A stretch of 64,000 bases of DNA from Paractinoplanes toevensis (GTDB taxonomy: Bacteria; Actinomycetota; Actinomycetes; Mycobacteriales; Micromonosporaceae). Numbering within the stretch: position 1 is the stretch's first letter; every line of letters starts with the position of its first letter. Under the pieces are notes generated by a model, which had not been told where the DNA came from, did not search any database, and saw nothing but the letters and a program-made list of their open reading frames with translations. Position numbers and translations under genes: made by a program. The stretch covers positions 1-64,000 of the forward strand of contig NZ_BOQN01000023.1 in the NCBI RefSeq assembly GCF_018332695.1. The letters are read 5' to 3'. Positions 17,689 to 26,575 of the stretch are shown here, piece by piece.

Positions 17689-18528
17689 TCAGGCGCCGGT
17701 ACGGGCCAGTTGGAAGGTGGCCGGTTTGTCGACGGTCTGCGTCAGCAGTCCCGCGGTCGCGAGTTTGGCGCAAGCGTTGGAGACCGCGCCCTGGCTGACT
17801 CGCTTCGCGTTGGTGCCGGCGTTGTTGGCGTCGATGAGCCGGCTGAGTTCACCGACCTTGTACTGGTGGTCAGGGCGGGCCTGACAGATGGCCAAGATGG
17901 CGGCGGACAAGCTCCCTCGTGCGCGCCGTCCCCGCGTGGTCGCGTCCTTGCTGGTTCCCTCAGCGGTGGCATCACGTTGAGTGGCGGCGGGTACGCCCGG
18001 CTCCGTGTCGCCCTGGGTATCCGCAGCGGACGGGACAGCGGGTTCGACGTGCTGCCGGCTGCCGGCGTCCGACGTGACACTCTCGGACCGTTCGTCATGT
18101 CCGAAGGGCGGCTGCGCGGCGGGCTCGGACCGGCTCGTTGGGTCGTCGGCCATCGGGGTGGACGGGGCGGTGTCCGGGCTGTCGGACGGTGCCGCCGTGG
18201 CCGCTGTCGTGGCCGTCGTGGCCTTCGCGATGTCGGGTTCCGGCTGGTCAGCGGGGTGCGGCGCGGGGTCGGTCTGCGCATGGTGGGGCTCTGCGGTCGC
18301 GGTGGCGGCACGGCCGGCGTCGGTCAGCCGCCACAGCGTGCGTCCGTCGCTGGTGCGGACTCGCTCGGCTTGCCCGGTGTCCTCCCAGGTGCGCAGCTTC
18401 GCGGTGGTGGTGGAGTAGGCGACGCCGACGTGCGCGGCGATGGCCGCGGCGGTGGTCTCGCCGAGTTCGGCCAGCGCGGCGAGCACGCGGATGGTGGTGT
18501 GTGCTCCCGGAGACGATGTCTCGGTCAT
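17689..18528 (-). CDS. Protein with two winged-helix domains
   Basis: ATG 18528 follows GAAAGGA at good spacing. The 279-residue product has an N-terminal winged helix (about 10-70, HVGVAYSTTTAKLRTWEDTG and a WRLTDAG wing), an acidic Pro/Thr/Ala-rich linker of about 110 residues, and a second winged helix (about 205-275, GELSRLIDAN..AVSNACAKLATAGLL). The protein at 21886-22692 has the same layout, and one similar domain is fused to the MoxR ATPase. They look like a family of element-encoded DNA-binding proteins that bridge two sites. What they regulate is not visible. Confidence 0.72.
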   Translation of the reverse strand: MTETSSPGAHTTIRVLAALAELGETTAAAIAAHVGVAYSTTTAKLRTWEDTGQAERVRTSDGRTLWRLTDAGRAATATAEPHHAQTDPAPHPADQPEPDIAKATTATTAATAAPSDSPDTAPSTPMADDPTSRSEPAAQPPFGHDERSESVTSDAGSRQHVEPAVPSAADTQGDTEPGVPAATQRDATAEGTSKDATTRGRRARGSLSAAILAICQARPDHQYKVGELSRLIDANNAGTNAKRVSQGAVSNACAKLATAGLLTQTVDKPATFQLARTGA

Positions 18529-18578
18529 GGTCAGTTTCCTTTCGTCCGTGGTCTGAGTCGTGCGTCAGTGCCACCGGA

Positions 18579-18615
18579 CGCTCACCGGGGCCGTTGGTCA
18601 GCGTCCCGGTGAGCG
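18579..18615 (-). promoter_or_regulatory. Leader stem-loop, 11 bp
   Basis: Arms CGCTCACCGGG (18579-18589) and CCCGGTGAGCG (18605-18615) are perfect complements. A competing pairing, GGACGC with GCGTCC, shares part of the same bases, so two alternative folds are possible. It ends 50 nt before the winged-helix start. Confidence 0.45.
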
Positions 18616-18650
18616 CCTGGCGGTGGTGGTTCAGGCGGTCGCGTTGCTGA

Positions 18651-20309
18651 TCAGCGCTGCTCGGCGGTGTGCCGGGCCGCGTCAGGACGTGGTGCCGAAG
18701 AGTGAGGCAGGTTCATCCAGTGGGTGCCGGTCCAGATCAGCCACTGTGTCGCCGCAGCCGTGCCGGACTCGGCGGCGAGTCGGCGCCCCAGCTCGGATAG
18801 CTCGGCCCAGCCACGGGGAGCCGGTCTGACGGGGCGCAGGGACAGGGTGTGGCCGGTGTCGTCGACCAGCCGCAGCTGGCCTGCACCCTCGGCCTGCGAT
18901 TGCGCGACGGCCTGCGCCAGGTAGTACTCGTCGGCGAGGGCGTCCATCAGCCGTGGCATGGTGACGGGCCGGCCCTGGTAGCGGCACCCGGCCAGGTATC
19001 GGCTGAGGAGGTCCTGGTTTGTCTCGGGGTGGGTCAGCACCACGTCGGTGCCGCCGCTGGCACCGTCGTTGCCGACCGTGCCGATCCGCTGGTCGTCGAG
19101 CATCAGCGCGGCGACGTACGCGAGGTCACCCGATACCGGCCACAGCCGCAGCATGCGCAGGTATAGCCGGTTGTGCGGGACCCGCATGCCGGGGGTGTGG
19201 CGCAGCATCTCGAACTGCTGCTGCTCGCCCGCCTCGGGTAGGTCGCCCACGATGCGGTCACAGGCGTACGGGTCGACCGCATCCCAGCACCAGTTCCAGC
19301 CCATCACCACGTACCGGCCGTCGATGTCGGCTTCGATACGTTCGATGGCCTGCGGATCGTCGTACATGGCCCGCTGGTCGGCGACGATGACGTCGCCGTC
19401 GAACCGCAGGTCTGCCAGAGACTGGCCGACCTGCTGGTTCAGGTCGGCCTCGGGGACGCCCTGGTCGCGCAGAGACTGCTGGTACTCGTCACGTTGGTGG
19501 CGCTGGTCGGCGACGATCGCTTCGGCGACCGGCCGGGTGCAGGAGAACACGGCCCACCCGTTCCACCGGTCGATGAGGGTGCCGACGAACCCGACACCGA
19601 TGCGCTGAGATCCGTCGGAGCCCTCGGTCCAGGCCCAGTCGCCGGAGAACACGCCGACGCTGCCGATCCGGACCTTGTCCGGGTGCAGGTAGGACACGTC
19701 GCGGCCGGTCGGGCTGGAGGCCAGCCCGCACAGCTCGGTCACCCGGGTAAGCACGGCGGTGTCGAACGTGTCGCGGTAGGCGTCGATCGCCTCCTCGCGT
19801 TGGTGGTCGTTGAGGCTTTCCCACGCGGCGACGTCGCCGGCCGCGTCCGTGTACAGGTCGGCCTCGCTCGTGCTGCCCGCCTCCTGACCGAATAGATCGA
19901 GGCCAGGCAATGTGTCGAGAACGGCGGGGTCGCCGTCCTTGATGCCCGTGAGGACGCGCCGGGCGGCGGGACGTACATCGCCGGTTGCTCGGCCGCCGAT
20001 GATGTCCTGGGCCCACCAGTCGGCGGCGGTCGCACCCGCCACGGCCCCGGCGTTGCGTAGCTGCCGCAGCGCTGTCGCCCACGAGGCGACCTCGGGTTGG
20101 GCGGTGTTGTCCCCGCCGGGCACGGCGGTGATGCGGTCGCCGGCGTCCAGGCACATCGACAGCGTGGAGCCGCTGTCCCAGTCGACGTAGACGGTCTGCT
20201 GTTGTTCGTCATGACGGCGCACGGTGCCGGTGTCACCGGGCCGCAGGTCGGTGTGCGGGTCGTTGGTGTGCTCGAGGCGGACCCGTTGCCCGGGTCGGAA
20301 GGTGCTCAC
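18651..20309 (-). CDS. Large DUF4314-domain protein with GTVxNDGxGG domain
   Basis: GTG 20309 has AAGGAG nine bases upstream and gives 552 residues; an in-frame ATG seven codons earlier lacks a ribosome site. Residues about 1-65 are a DUF4314 domain (PGQRVRLEHTNDPHT.LRPGD.GTVRR). The middle is acidic and Trp/Asp-rich with no known fold. Around residue 385 there is a strand-rich segment (AALMLDDQRIGTVGNDGASGG) that recurs in the protein at 30746-31345, so these two share a domain. A putative membrane segment is absent. Possibly a structural or DNA-associated element protein; function unknown. Confidence 0.65.
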   Translation of the reverse strand: MSTFRPGQRVRLEHTNDPHTDLRPGDTGTVRRHDEQQQTVYVDWDSGSTLSMCLDAGDRITAVPGGDNTAQPEVASWATALRQLRNAGAVAGATAADWWAQDIIGGRATGDVRPAARRVLTGIKDGDPAVLDTLPGLDLFGQEAGSTSEADLYTDAAGDVAAWESLNDHQREEAIDAYRDTFDTAVLTRVTELCGLASSPTGRDVSYLHPDKVRIGSVGVFSGDWAWTEGSDGSQRIGVGFVGTLIDRWNGWAVFSCTRPVAEAIVADQRHQRDEYQQSLRDQGVPEADLNQQVGQSLADLRFDGDVIVADQRAMYDDPQAIERIEADIDGRYVVMGWNWCWDAVDPYACDRIVGDLPEAGEQQQFEMLRHTPGMRVPHNRLYLRMLRLWPVSGDLAYVAALMLDDQRIGTVGNDGASGGTDVVLTHPETNQDLLSRYLAGCRYQGRPVTMPRLMDALADEYYLAQAVAQSQAEGAGQLRLVDDTGHTLSLRPVRPAPRGWAELSELGRRLAAESGTAAATQWLIWTGTHWMNLPHSSAPRPDAARHTAEQR

Positions 20310-20671
20310 GGCTGAGGTCTCCTTGCTCATGAGGTTCGGGACTGCGAGGTGGGCCTGCGCGATGCCGCATCCGGCGGCGTCGCACTCTGTGGGTCGAAAG
20401 CGATGGCGCCCTCGGCGACGGCAGCCGGATCTGTCGCCGCCGCGCAGAAGGACTGCGACGTGAGGGCGTGTTCGGCTGAGGCGGCGCGGTTGCGCTGAGG
20501 GCGCACGGTGCGCGGCGTCCTCGACCGGATGCGGCGCGGGTCGAGGAATGAGGCGGGCCGCGAAGGGCCGGTTCCCTTGAGTCACCGCGGCGCGGCTGCT
20601 TCCAGCTTCGGAAGCTGACTGGTCCATGAGATCGGCTCGGGTGAGGCCGGATGTCGACCTCACCCGCCGGG
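20310..20671. other. Intergenic with 10-bp hairpin
   Basis: Between the DUF4314 gene and the gene upstream. A stem-loop with arms 20359-20368 and 20374-20383 (one G-U) lies 49 nt before the GTG start, or 28 nt before the alternative ATG at 20330. Nothing else was seen. Confidence 0.45.
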
Positions 20672-21115
20672 TCATGGCAGTGCGCGAGACAGTTGCACGG
20701 TCACCGTTTCTGGTGTGACGCGCAGCAGCAGGTACCGGTAGTGCTCTCGGTTGCCTTGCCGGAGTAGCTCGAGAACGGACTGACCGTGGGCGCCGTAGGG
20801 ATCGTTGAGGTGCAGCTGCTCGCTGAAGTCGTCGCCGCCCAGCGGGGTGTCGGTGGCGTCGGGGTGGTCATCGCCGGGGGCCCAACCGTGGGCGTAGGCG
20901 ACGAGGTTGGGGCTGCCGTCGTCGCCGGGCAGGGCGGGCCGGCCGGTGGACATCAGGTAGGTGCCCCAGTCCTTCGCCCAGACCAGACCGCCGGGGCAGT
21001 CTTTGCCCTCGTCGCCGTCGCAAAATGCGGGGGCGTGCTGGTCGCAGTCCAGGGCGTGTTCGGCGAGGCGCAGCGCCAGTCGCAGGTCGAAGTACAGGTC
21101 GAGGCGGTCAGTCAC
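20672..21115 (-). CDS. Small acidic protein of unknown function, 147 aa
   Basis: GTG 21115 overlaps the stop of the GGDEF gene in the 8-base junction GTGACTGA, so it is probably translated by coupling. The 147-residue protein has an N-terminal helix (YFDLRLALRLAEHAL) and three Cys residues spaced as C..C.........C that may bind a metal, then an Asp/Gly-rich middle and a short strand end. No family recognised; it is likely to be in one operon with the GGDEF gene. Confidence 0.55.
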   Translation of the reverse strand: MTDRLDLYFDLRLALRLAEHALDCDQHAPAFCDGDEGKDCPGGLVWAKDWGTYLMSTGRPALPGDDGSPNLVAYAHGWAPGDDHPDATDTPLGGDDFSEQLHLNDPYGAHGQSVLELLRQGNREHYRYLLLRVTPETVTVQLSRALP

Positions 21116-21797
21116 GGGTCCGGTACACCCTTCCGATCGGGCGCTGCGCCGGTTCGGTCGTATCGCGGGGCAGATCCCGCGAACGGGGTCCACCACCGAC
21201 GCCGAGGGCTTCGGTGGTGGCGCCGTGAACGGTGGCTCGCCCGCGCCGTTTCGCCTGGTACATGGCGAGGTCGGCGGTGTGCAGCAGGTCGCGGACGCTG
21301 GTCCCGAGACCGGCGGTGGCGTGCCCGACGCTGGCGGTCACCGTGATGGCGCGGTTGCTGGTGCGCACCGGGGCGCGGGTGATGACGCGCAGGGCGGCGT
21401 GGGCGGCGGCGGCGCTGTGCTCGGTACCGCCGTCGACGACCAGGGCGAATTCGTCGCCGGACAATCTGGCGGCGAACAACACTGGTCGGGTCAGGGTGTC
21501 CAGGCGGTTCGCGATCTCGGCGAGGACGTCGTTGCCGTGTTCGTGGCCGTAGATGTCGTTGATCGCTTTAAACCGGTCGAGGTCGATCAGGACCAGCCCG
21601 ATACTGCGGCCCTGGCGCAGCGCTTTGCGCAGGTAGGTGGTGACGGCATGGCGGTTGGCCAGGCCGGTGGTGGAGTCGTGGGTGGCTTGGTAGCGGGACC
21701 GGCGCAGCTGGACGTGGAGCCGGATGTTCACGCCGAGGACGGCGAGCAGAGCCGCGCTCAGGCACACGAGGATGAGGTGTTGCCAGGTCTGGAACAC
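21108..21797 (-). CDS. Membrane-anchored GGDEF-domain protein with SGDEF active site
   Basis: I choose GTG 21797, which has AAGGAG eight bases upstream; the open frame is longer but only as Thr/Pro/Arg shadow. The 229-residue product has one membrane span (about 6-26) and a GGDEF domain typical of diguanylate cyclases (DxLTG-like start DSTTGLANRHA, then LIDLDRFKAINDIYGHEHGND). The signature loop reads SGDEF instead of GGDEF; variants at the first Gly can keep activity, so it may still make cyclic di-GMP, but that needs an assay. A cyclase on a mobile element could switch host behaviour; Streptomyces use c-di-GMP to control development through BldD. Confidence 0.8.
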   Translation of the reverse strand: MFQTWQHLILVCLSAALLAVLGVNIRLHVQLRRSRYQATHDSTTGLANRHAVTTYLRKALRQGRSIGLVLIDLDRFKAINDIYGHEHGNDVLAEIANRLDTLTRPVLFAARLSGDEFALVVDGGTEHSAAAAHAALRVITRAPVRTSNRAITVTASVGHATAGLGTSVRDLLHTADLAMYQAKRRGRATVHGATTEALGVGGGPRSRDLPRDTTEPAQRPIGRVYRTRD

Positions 21798-21885
21798 TGG
21801 ACTCGCTCCTTGCTGGTTAAGGAGCACCGGGTCGACCGTCGAGACCGTCGAAGTGTTGACGGCCGGCCCGGGCTGATGGACGGTG

Positions 21886-22692
21886 TCAGTCGGTTTCGGC
21901 CGCAGGCGGCGCGGCCTGGTAGGTGGCGTGCGTGGCCTCGACCTGCACGGCGAGGCCGTCGTTAACGAGTTTGGTCGCGGCGTTGGCGACGGCACCCGCG
22001 CCGGCCTTGTTCGTGCCGTCAGGCGCGGCGGCGTCGATGGCCCTGCGGATCTCGTCGACCTTGAACCCGCGATCCGGCTCATCAGTCAGGACTTTCAGCA
22101 CGGCGGCGCGCAGGGCGCCCTTCTCGCGGCGCGGCTGCGTCGGTTTGCGGTAGGCCCGGGTGCCCGCCGGGCGGTCGTCGTCGCGCCGGGGCTCGGTGTC
22201 GTCCTGCGGCGGTTCGGCCCCGTCAGCGGGCGCGGCTGCGTCGATTTGCGTCGCTACGGTGCCGGTCTGAACTGGCGGCTCATCGGTGTTGCCGTCGCCG
22301 GGGTCGTCGGTGCTCGCCTTTGCCGCATCAGCGGTGTCGTCTGGTTGTTCGGTGTCCGTCGTCTCCGGCGACTTGGGCAGGTCGGTCGCTGCGGTGTCAG
22401 CACTCGGCGGCTCGGCGTCGTCGGGCGCTACCGAACTGCCGGCACGGGTCGGGGCGTTCCTGTCGTGGTCGGAGGTGCTGCTGGCGGTCAGGTGCCACTG
22501 GGTGCGCCCGTCGGCCTCGGTCTTGGTGGCCTGCTGGTCGGCCAGCAGGGCGCGCAGGATGGGCGTGACGGTGGAGTACCCGAGCGAGGCGGCTTCGGCG
22601 ATCTGCTTCGCCGTGGCGGGCTGCTGCATCGACCACATCGCGGTAACGACCTTCTGCGACGCCGTGGCTGCGGGACGCGGGGTGTCGGACAT
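21886..22692 (-). CDS. Protein with two winged-helix domains (paralogue)
   Basis: Start ATG 22692 is chosen because it aligns with the paralogue at 17689-18528 and has GGAG upstream. The 268-residue protein has an N-terminal winged helix (about 10-70, QIAEAASLGYSTVTPILRALLADQQA), an acidic low-complexity linker of about 110 residues and a C-terminal winged helix (about 190-260, VDEIRRAID..GAGAVANAATKLVNDGLA). It precedes the GGDEF gene by 90 bases on the same strand, so it may belong to the same unit. A perfect 7-bp hairpin (22720-22738) ends 27 nt before its start. Confidence 0.7.
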   Translation of the reverse strand: MSDTPRPAATASQKVVTAMWSMQQPATAKQIAEAASLGYSTVTPILRALLADQQATKTEADGRTQWHLTASSTSDHDRNAPTRAGSSVAPDDAEPPSADTAATDLPKSPETTDTEQPDDTADAAKASTDDPGDGNTDEPPVQTGTVATQIDAAAPADGAEPPQDDTEPRRDDDRPAGTRAYRKPTQPRREKGALRAAVLKVLTDEPDRGFKVDEIRRAIDAAAPDGTNKAGAGAVANAATKLVNDGLAVQVEATHATYQAAPPAAETD

Positions 22693-22719
22693 GATGAGAT
22701 TCGGCTCCAATCTGGATGG

Positions 22720-22738
22720 GCGTGGACTTGATCCACGC
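22720..22738 (-). promoter_or_regulatory. Leader stem-loop, 7 bp
   Basis: Arms GCGTGGA (22720-22726) and TCCACGC (22732-22738), five-base loop, 27 nt upstream of ATG 22692. Confidence 0.45.
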
Positions 22739-22893
22739 TTCGTTGCGGGATTTGTTCAAGTCGTGCGCTGCCGCCGCGTCCGCATCGGCGAACGTGGTGG
22801 GGTTGTGCGGCGGCGGACCGCCGGTTCTCGGCTGCGCGGTGAACGGGCCCTTGGCCTCGGTCGGCGATGAGGGCCGAGACCGTGACGGGAGGC

Positions 22894-23259
22894 TCAGTGC
22901 TCGGTGAACGGCGCTGCGGTGTCCCGCTGGTCACCGATGGGCGCCGGTGCGAGGTGTAGCAAGGTGGCGACCTGCCCGACGGTGAAGTCACCGAGCAGGC
23001 ATCCGTGCTGTTCTCCGTCGCGGTCGGTGACCATGGACGCGTTGGCGTAGACGGTCACGACGACGGTGCCGTCCTGGACCAGGCGGCGCAGGATGGTGCC
23101 GAGGTGGTCGGCCAGCTCGGCGATCTGCTTCTGGTCGTGCCGGGCCGCTGCGATCGCGGGATGCGCCTGAACGTCGGTGAAGTCACCGACGACGTCGGCG
23201 AGCATGTCCGCCATGAAATTGGGCGGATAGCGCTCGGCGATCCATTCTTCGGTGGGCAT
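22894..23259 (-). CDS. Small unknown protein, 121 aa
   Basis: ATG 23259 follows GGAAAGGTG. The 121-residue product begins MPTEEWIAERYPPNFM and has a helical N-terminal half (AIAAARHDQKQIAELADHLGTILRRLV) then a strand (TVVVTVYANASMV). It has no membrane span, no Cys cluster and no family I recognise. It has its own leader hairpin 32 nt upstream and so is likely a separate unit or the head of one with the winged-helix gene. Confidence 0.55.
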   Translation of the reverse strand: MPTEEWIAERYPPNFMADMLADVVGDFTDVQAHPAIAAARHDQKQIAELADHLGTILRRLVQDGTVVVTVYANASMVTDRDGEQHGCLLGDFTVGQVATLLHLAPAPIGDQRDTAAPFTEH

Positions 23260-23291
23260 GTGCGGTGCACCTTTCCGGGTGGAGGAGAAAA

Positions 23292-23321
23292 CCCGGGCAC
23301 GGCCGCATGGCCGTGCCCGGG
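23292..23321 (-). promoter_or_regulatory. Perfect 13-bp leader stem-loop
   Basis: Arms 23292-23304 and 23309-23321 are perfect complements around GCAT. It ends 32 nt before ATG 23259. Confidence 0.6.
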
Positions 23322-23558
23322 GCTGCGCGGGAGTGCGCGGATGGGCCGGGCTACGGCCGGGTCATGCGGTATCAGGGCGGGCAGCGCTGCGGAATCAGGT
23401 CAGCGCCGGGCCTTCGAATGCGGCGCCGAGGCGGCGCGGGCTGACCGAGCCCCGTACGGTCGACGACCGCAGAGGGTCGGCTCGGACTCAGGGGTACGCC
23501 GATAGGGGCGCAGACGCCTGTCCCGTGCGCTGATCGGAGCGTTTGCCGGCTCAGCTGT

Positions 23559-23912
23559 TCAGGGTGCCGGGTTCGGCGGTGATACCTCGACGAATCCCCA
23601 CAGCCGTCCGATGACCTGCAGTTGCCACGTGGAGTAGCGGTCGGCGAACCCCCGGCAGATCGCAGGTGGAACAGGGCTTTCGGCGTAGGGCAGGGTCTCG
23701 TGGCAGATGATGTACCCGCCGTCGGCGCGGGCCCCATCGACCAGTTGCCGAAGCCGGCCAGGGCCGAGGAACATCGGGTTGCCGGGACGGAAGATGCAGG
23801 TCCGGCATTGCTCGGCGAGCAGACGGGTCTTACCGAGCGTCTCGTCGGCAACACTGAGCCGCCGCGAATAGTCGGCGCTGGATCGGCCCGAGGGGTCGGA
23901 CCTGTCAGTCAC
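23559..23912 (-). CDS. Small four-Cys protein (CxxCIFRPGNPM family)
   Basis: GTG 23912 overlaps the stop of the DUF4406 gene in the junction GTGACTGA; GGAGA precedes it. The 117-residue protein carries CRTCIFRPGNPM, an ICHETLP motif and AICRGFADRY, a set of four cysteines in conserved surroundings that I associate with small proteins of actinobacterial phages and mobile elements. The spacing would allow a zinc or iron-sulfur site. Function is unknown; coupling with the DUF4406 gene suggests joint expression. Confidence 0.7.
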   Translation of the reverse strand: MTDRSDPSGRSSADYSRRLSVADETLGKTRLLAEQCRTCIFRPGNPMFLGPGRLRQLVDGARADGGYIICHETLPYAESPVPPAICRGFADRYSTWQLQVIGRLWGFVEVSPPNPAP

Positions 23913-24420
23913 AGGTCTCTCCCACGCGGGTACGCCGCACACCGCCGACGCATATGACGGACCCCTCGCGCCCAGTGGGTGGACCCTGGTTCGTGAGGGC
24001 GGGTGGAGCAGTTGCTCCGCGGATACGAGCCGCAGCGCGGCAGTCCGCCTTCAATTGCTTTGCCACACCGAAAGCGTCCAGGTCAGCTTGCTGGAGTTCA
24101 GTTATCGGCATGGCGCTGCTCTCGGCGACGAGCCGCTCGAGCGAGGCGCCTCTGGACTGCTGCCAGCCGGGCAGCATCAGTACGCTGTCGCACTCCAGCA
24201 TCATGCGCAGGCTGGCCCGCACCCAGCAGGGGTAGGGGTGCGAGCCTGCAGCAGTGCTCTGCTGCTCGCCGGCAGGACATGGCCCGGCATGCGCGGGATC
24301 GGTGTTGCGAGGGCTTCGCACCTGCCAGCCGCGGCCGATCACGTACTGCTCGGCGAGCATGAAGCTGCGACGGTTGTAGTCGGGGTAGCCGGTCATAGGA
24401 CCGGCGATGTAGACAATCAT
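23905..24420 (-). CDS. DUF4406 protein (nucleoside deoxyribosyltransferase-like)
   Basis: From ATG 24420 (AGGA nine bases upstream) the product is 171 residues starting MIVYIAGPMTGYPDYNRRSF. The YIAGPM start, the Phe/Asn after it, and the later WVRASLRMMLECDSVLMLPGW fit DUF4406, a Rossmann-like relative of nucleoside 2-deoxyribosyltransferases widespread in phages. It might act on nucleotides or nucleoside-derived small molecules; the substrate is unknown. The C-terminal 30 residues after the core are low-complexity. It is followed by the four-Cys gene with an 8-base overlap. Confidence 0.8.
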   Translation of the reverse strand: MIVYIAGPMTGYPDYNRRSFMLAEQYVIGRGWQVRSPRNTDPAHAGPCPAGEQQSTAAGSHPYPCWVRASLRMMLECDSVLMLPGWQQSRGASLERLVAESSAMPITELQQADLDAFGVAKQLKADCRAAARIRGATAPPALTNQGPPTGREGSVICVGGVRRTRVGETCD

Positions 24421-24448
24421 CGAAATTCTGTCCTTTCGGAAAGGGCTG

Positions 24449-24463
24449 GCGCCGTATCGGCGC
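24449..24463 (-). promoter_or_regulatory. Leader stem-loop, 6 bp
   Basis: GCGCCG-TAT-CGGCGC, 28 nt upstream of ATG 24420. Confidence 0.4.
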
Positions 24464-24510
24464 TGCATAACTGCGCGTGCCGAATCGGGATGCGTCAAGG
24501 CCGATGGCAT

Positions 24511-25401
24511 CTATTGGCGTTGCGAGTCGCCCGCCGAATCGGGGAAGGCGTCGAGACGGTAGCCGACACGGTTGCGCAGGATGTCCTTGTACTGCGGGGT
24601 GTCAGCCGGTTGCGGCAGCAGGACCAGTCGAGTCGGGTCGACCTCGGTGAGTGCGGCTCCGGGTAGCAGCAGGGCGTATTCGCCACCGGGTCGGATGAGT
24701 GTGTATGCGTCGAAGTCGTCGCTGATGATGTACGGCTGGTCGGGATCAGCGTCGTCCTCTCTGCTGTCCGGGTCGGTGATCAGTACGACCGAACCGATGA
24801 CCAGGCGGGCCGGGTCAGCAGTGCGGTGGCCGGCGACGATCGCGACACTCCAGGCGGCTGGCTCGAAGTGCTCGGCGTCGTTGATCTGTCGTTGCCCGGT
24901 GAGCAGCTGTTCGAAGATGTCGTGAAGCTCGAGGGGTGTGGTTCCGTCAGGGTTTGAGCTGAGCCAGGTGTAGCCACGGGAATCCACGAATATGTCGGGA
25001 AGGGCGGATCGACGCTGGTCGGTGGGCTGGGTCAGGTGGCGCCAGTCGGCGAGCAGGAGGGGTAAGGGCACGATGTCGCCGGGGTGGGCTTTCCATTGGC
25101 TGCTGCCGGCGAGCAGGGTGCCGGCGTGGCGTCCGAGGCTCTCGGCGTCGCTGCAATGAGGGCACGGCTGTTGGTCCAGCTCGGCGGGGATTTCACACAT
25201 CTCACAGGGCTGCCAGTTCGCCGGATCAATCTGCGGCGTGTACGTGGGGTCCCAGATGCCGGTGAACATGCCACCGAGCCGGTATTTGTCGATGATGTTG
25301 GGCATGAGGTGCTGCATGGGGCCAGCGAGGTGCGTATCGATGGTGTCGACGGTGGTGTCGGCGGGGACGAGCGCCGCTATCAGGAACATATCCGATTGCA
25401 T
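24511..25401 (-). CDS. Zinc-ribbon-like acidic protein of unknown function
   Basis: ATG 25401 is fixed by CAAGGAG. The 296-residue protein has C-E-M-C and C-P-H-C pairs about 15 residues apart in its first quarter, the mark of a zinc ribbon, and then an acidic mixed region. No enzyme motif was seen. The leader just upstream is unusually A+T-rich for this window and holds no hairpin. It follows the peptidoglycan hydrolase gene by 64 bases on the same strand, so it could be co-transcribed with it. Confidence 0.6.
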   Translation of the reverse strand: MQSDMFLIAALVPADTTVDTIDTHLAGPMQHLMPNIIDKYRLGGMFTGIWDPTYTPQIDPANWQPCEMCEIPAELDQQPCPHCSDAESLGRHAGTLLAGSSQWKAHPGDIVPLPLLLADWRHLTQPTDQRRSALPDIFVDSRGYTWLSSNPDGTTPLELHDIFEQLLTGQRQINDAEHFEPAAWSVAIVAGHRTADPARLVIGSVVLITDPDSREDDADPDQPYIISDDFDAYTLIRPGGEYALLLPGAALTEVDPTRLVLLPQPADTPQYKDILRNRVGYRLDAFPDSAGDSQRQ

Positions 25402-25465
25402 GTGATTATCTCCTTGTAGCAATTTTCTGGAATGCGATGACGGACTTCGATAAAGGGGTTACGCT

Positions 25466-26575
25466 TCAATTCATTTCGCCTAGCGGAGCACCATTCCTGA
25501 TCATGAAAGGGATTGGATTTATCGCCCCGGCCGTGGATTCGTCCGCGTTGGTGTGTACCTCGAAGTGAAGGTGCGGGCCGGAGGAGTGGCCGGTGCTGCC
25601 GACGACCCCGATGGGTTGTCCGGCGACGACGGCGGCGCCGACGACAACGGCGGGTGGCCGTCCCATGTGGCAGTAGCGGGTGATGATGCCGGCGGCGTGG
25701 GCGATGTCGACGTACCAACCACAGCCCCTGGTCAACTCCGGGCTGCCGTCGCGATCGCAACCCCACTCGCTGCCGTCGCGGGCATCGATGGCGTTGCACC
25801 GGACCCGGATGACCTTGCCGGCCGACGCGGCGCGGATGGTGAAGCCCCGGGGTGCGATGAGGTCCACACCGTCGTGGCCGGGCCTGCCGCTGGTACGGAA
25901 TCCGGAGCCGACGGGCGCGTTGACCGGCTGGGTCCAGGCGCCGGTCGCGAAGCAGCCATCAGGATCCGCACCGGCGAGGGCGTTGACCAGGGCGGTGGCC
26001 GCGGCCTCGTGTTTGGCGTAGGCGTCGGGGTAGGCGCTGTGTTGTACCGCTTGCGCGGCCTCGGTCAGGGCCAGCTGTTGCCAGCCGGGTACCTGGTCCA
26101 GGGCGGCGTAGAACGTGTCGGCGGCGTAGGCGGGATCCTGCAGTTTCGCCGGGCTGCCCCATCCTTGGCTGGGTCGTTGCTGGAACAGTCCGACGGAGTC
26201 GCGGTCGCCGCCTTCCGAATTGTGCAGGCTGGACTCTTGGATGGCGGTGGCCACGGCGATCACCCACCCCCGCCGGGGTATTGGCCGGTATCGTCCCGCT
26301 GTGACGATCGCCGCGGCGTTGGCGACCTGCTCGGCGCTCCAGCCCGCCACACGAGGCAAGGAGCCGGCCGGCGCGGCGCTGGGGGATGAGGTGTTGCTGG
26401 GTGGGGTGCCGCTGGTTGAGCCGGCCGGTGACCCCGACGCGGTGGGCAGGTAGCAGCTCACGGCGGTGATGCCGTCGCCGGACCCGCCGCCGAACAGTGC
26501 GGTGACTGATCCGGTGCACAGCAGGATGACGGTGCAGGCCGTGATCGCGATCCAGGCGAGGACACGCGTGCTCAT
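25466..26575 (-). CDS. Exported lytic transglycosylase / M23 endopeptidase fusion
   Basis: The 369-residue protein begins with a signal or anchor segment (about 5-29) and a Ser/Thr/Pro linker. Residues about 75-200 resemble the transglycosylase-like domain of actinobacterial conjugation proteins, with probable catalytic Glu114 in ATAIQESSLHN and the block SVGLFQQRPSQGWG. Residues about 215-365 are an M23 zinc endopeptidase with H234 and D238 in HDGVDL and H335-x-H337 in HLHFEV. Acting outside the membrane it would cut both glycan and peptide links, opening the wall for the secretion channel as VirB1-like proteins do. This fits a type IV transfer system whose other genes lie at 34-41 kb. Confidence 0.88.
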   Translation of the reverse strand: MSTRVLAWIAITACTVILLCTGSVTALFGGGSGDGITAVSCYLPTASGSPAGSTSGTPPSNTSSPSAAPAGSLPRVAGWSAEQVANAAAIVTAGRYRPIPRRGWVIAVATAIQESSLHNSEGGDRDSVGLFQQRPSQGWGSPAKLQDPAYAADTFYAALDQVPGWQQLALTEAAQAVQHSAYPDAYAKHEAAATALVNALAGADPDGCFATGAWTQPVNAPVGSGFRTSGRPGHDGVDLIAPRGFTIRAASAGKVIRVRCNAIDARDGSEWGCDRDGSPELTRGCGWYVDIAHAAGIITRYCHMGRPPAVVVGAAVVAGQPIGVVGSTGHSSGPHLHFEVHTNADESTAGAINPIPFMIRNGAPLGEMN

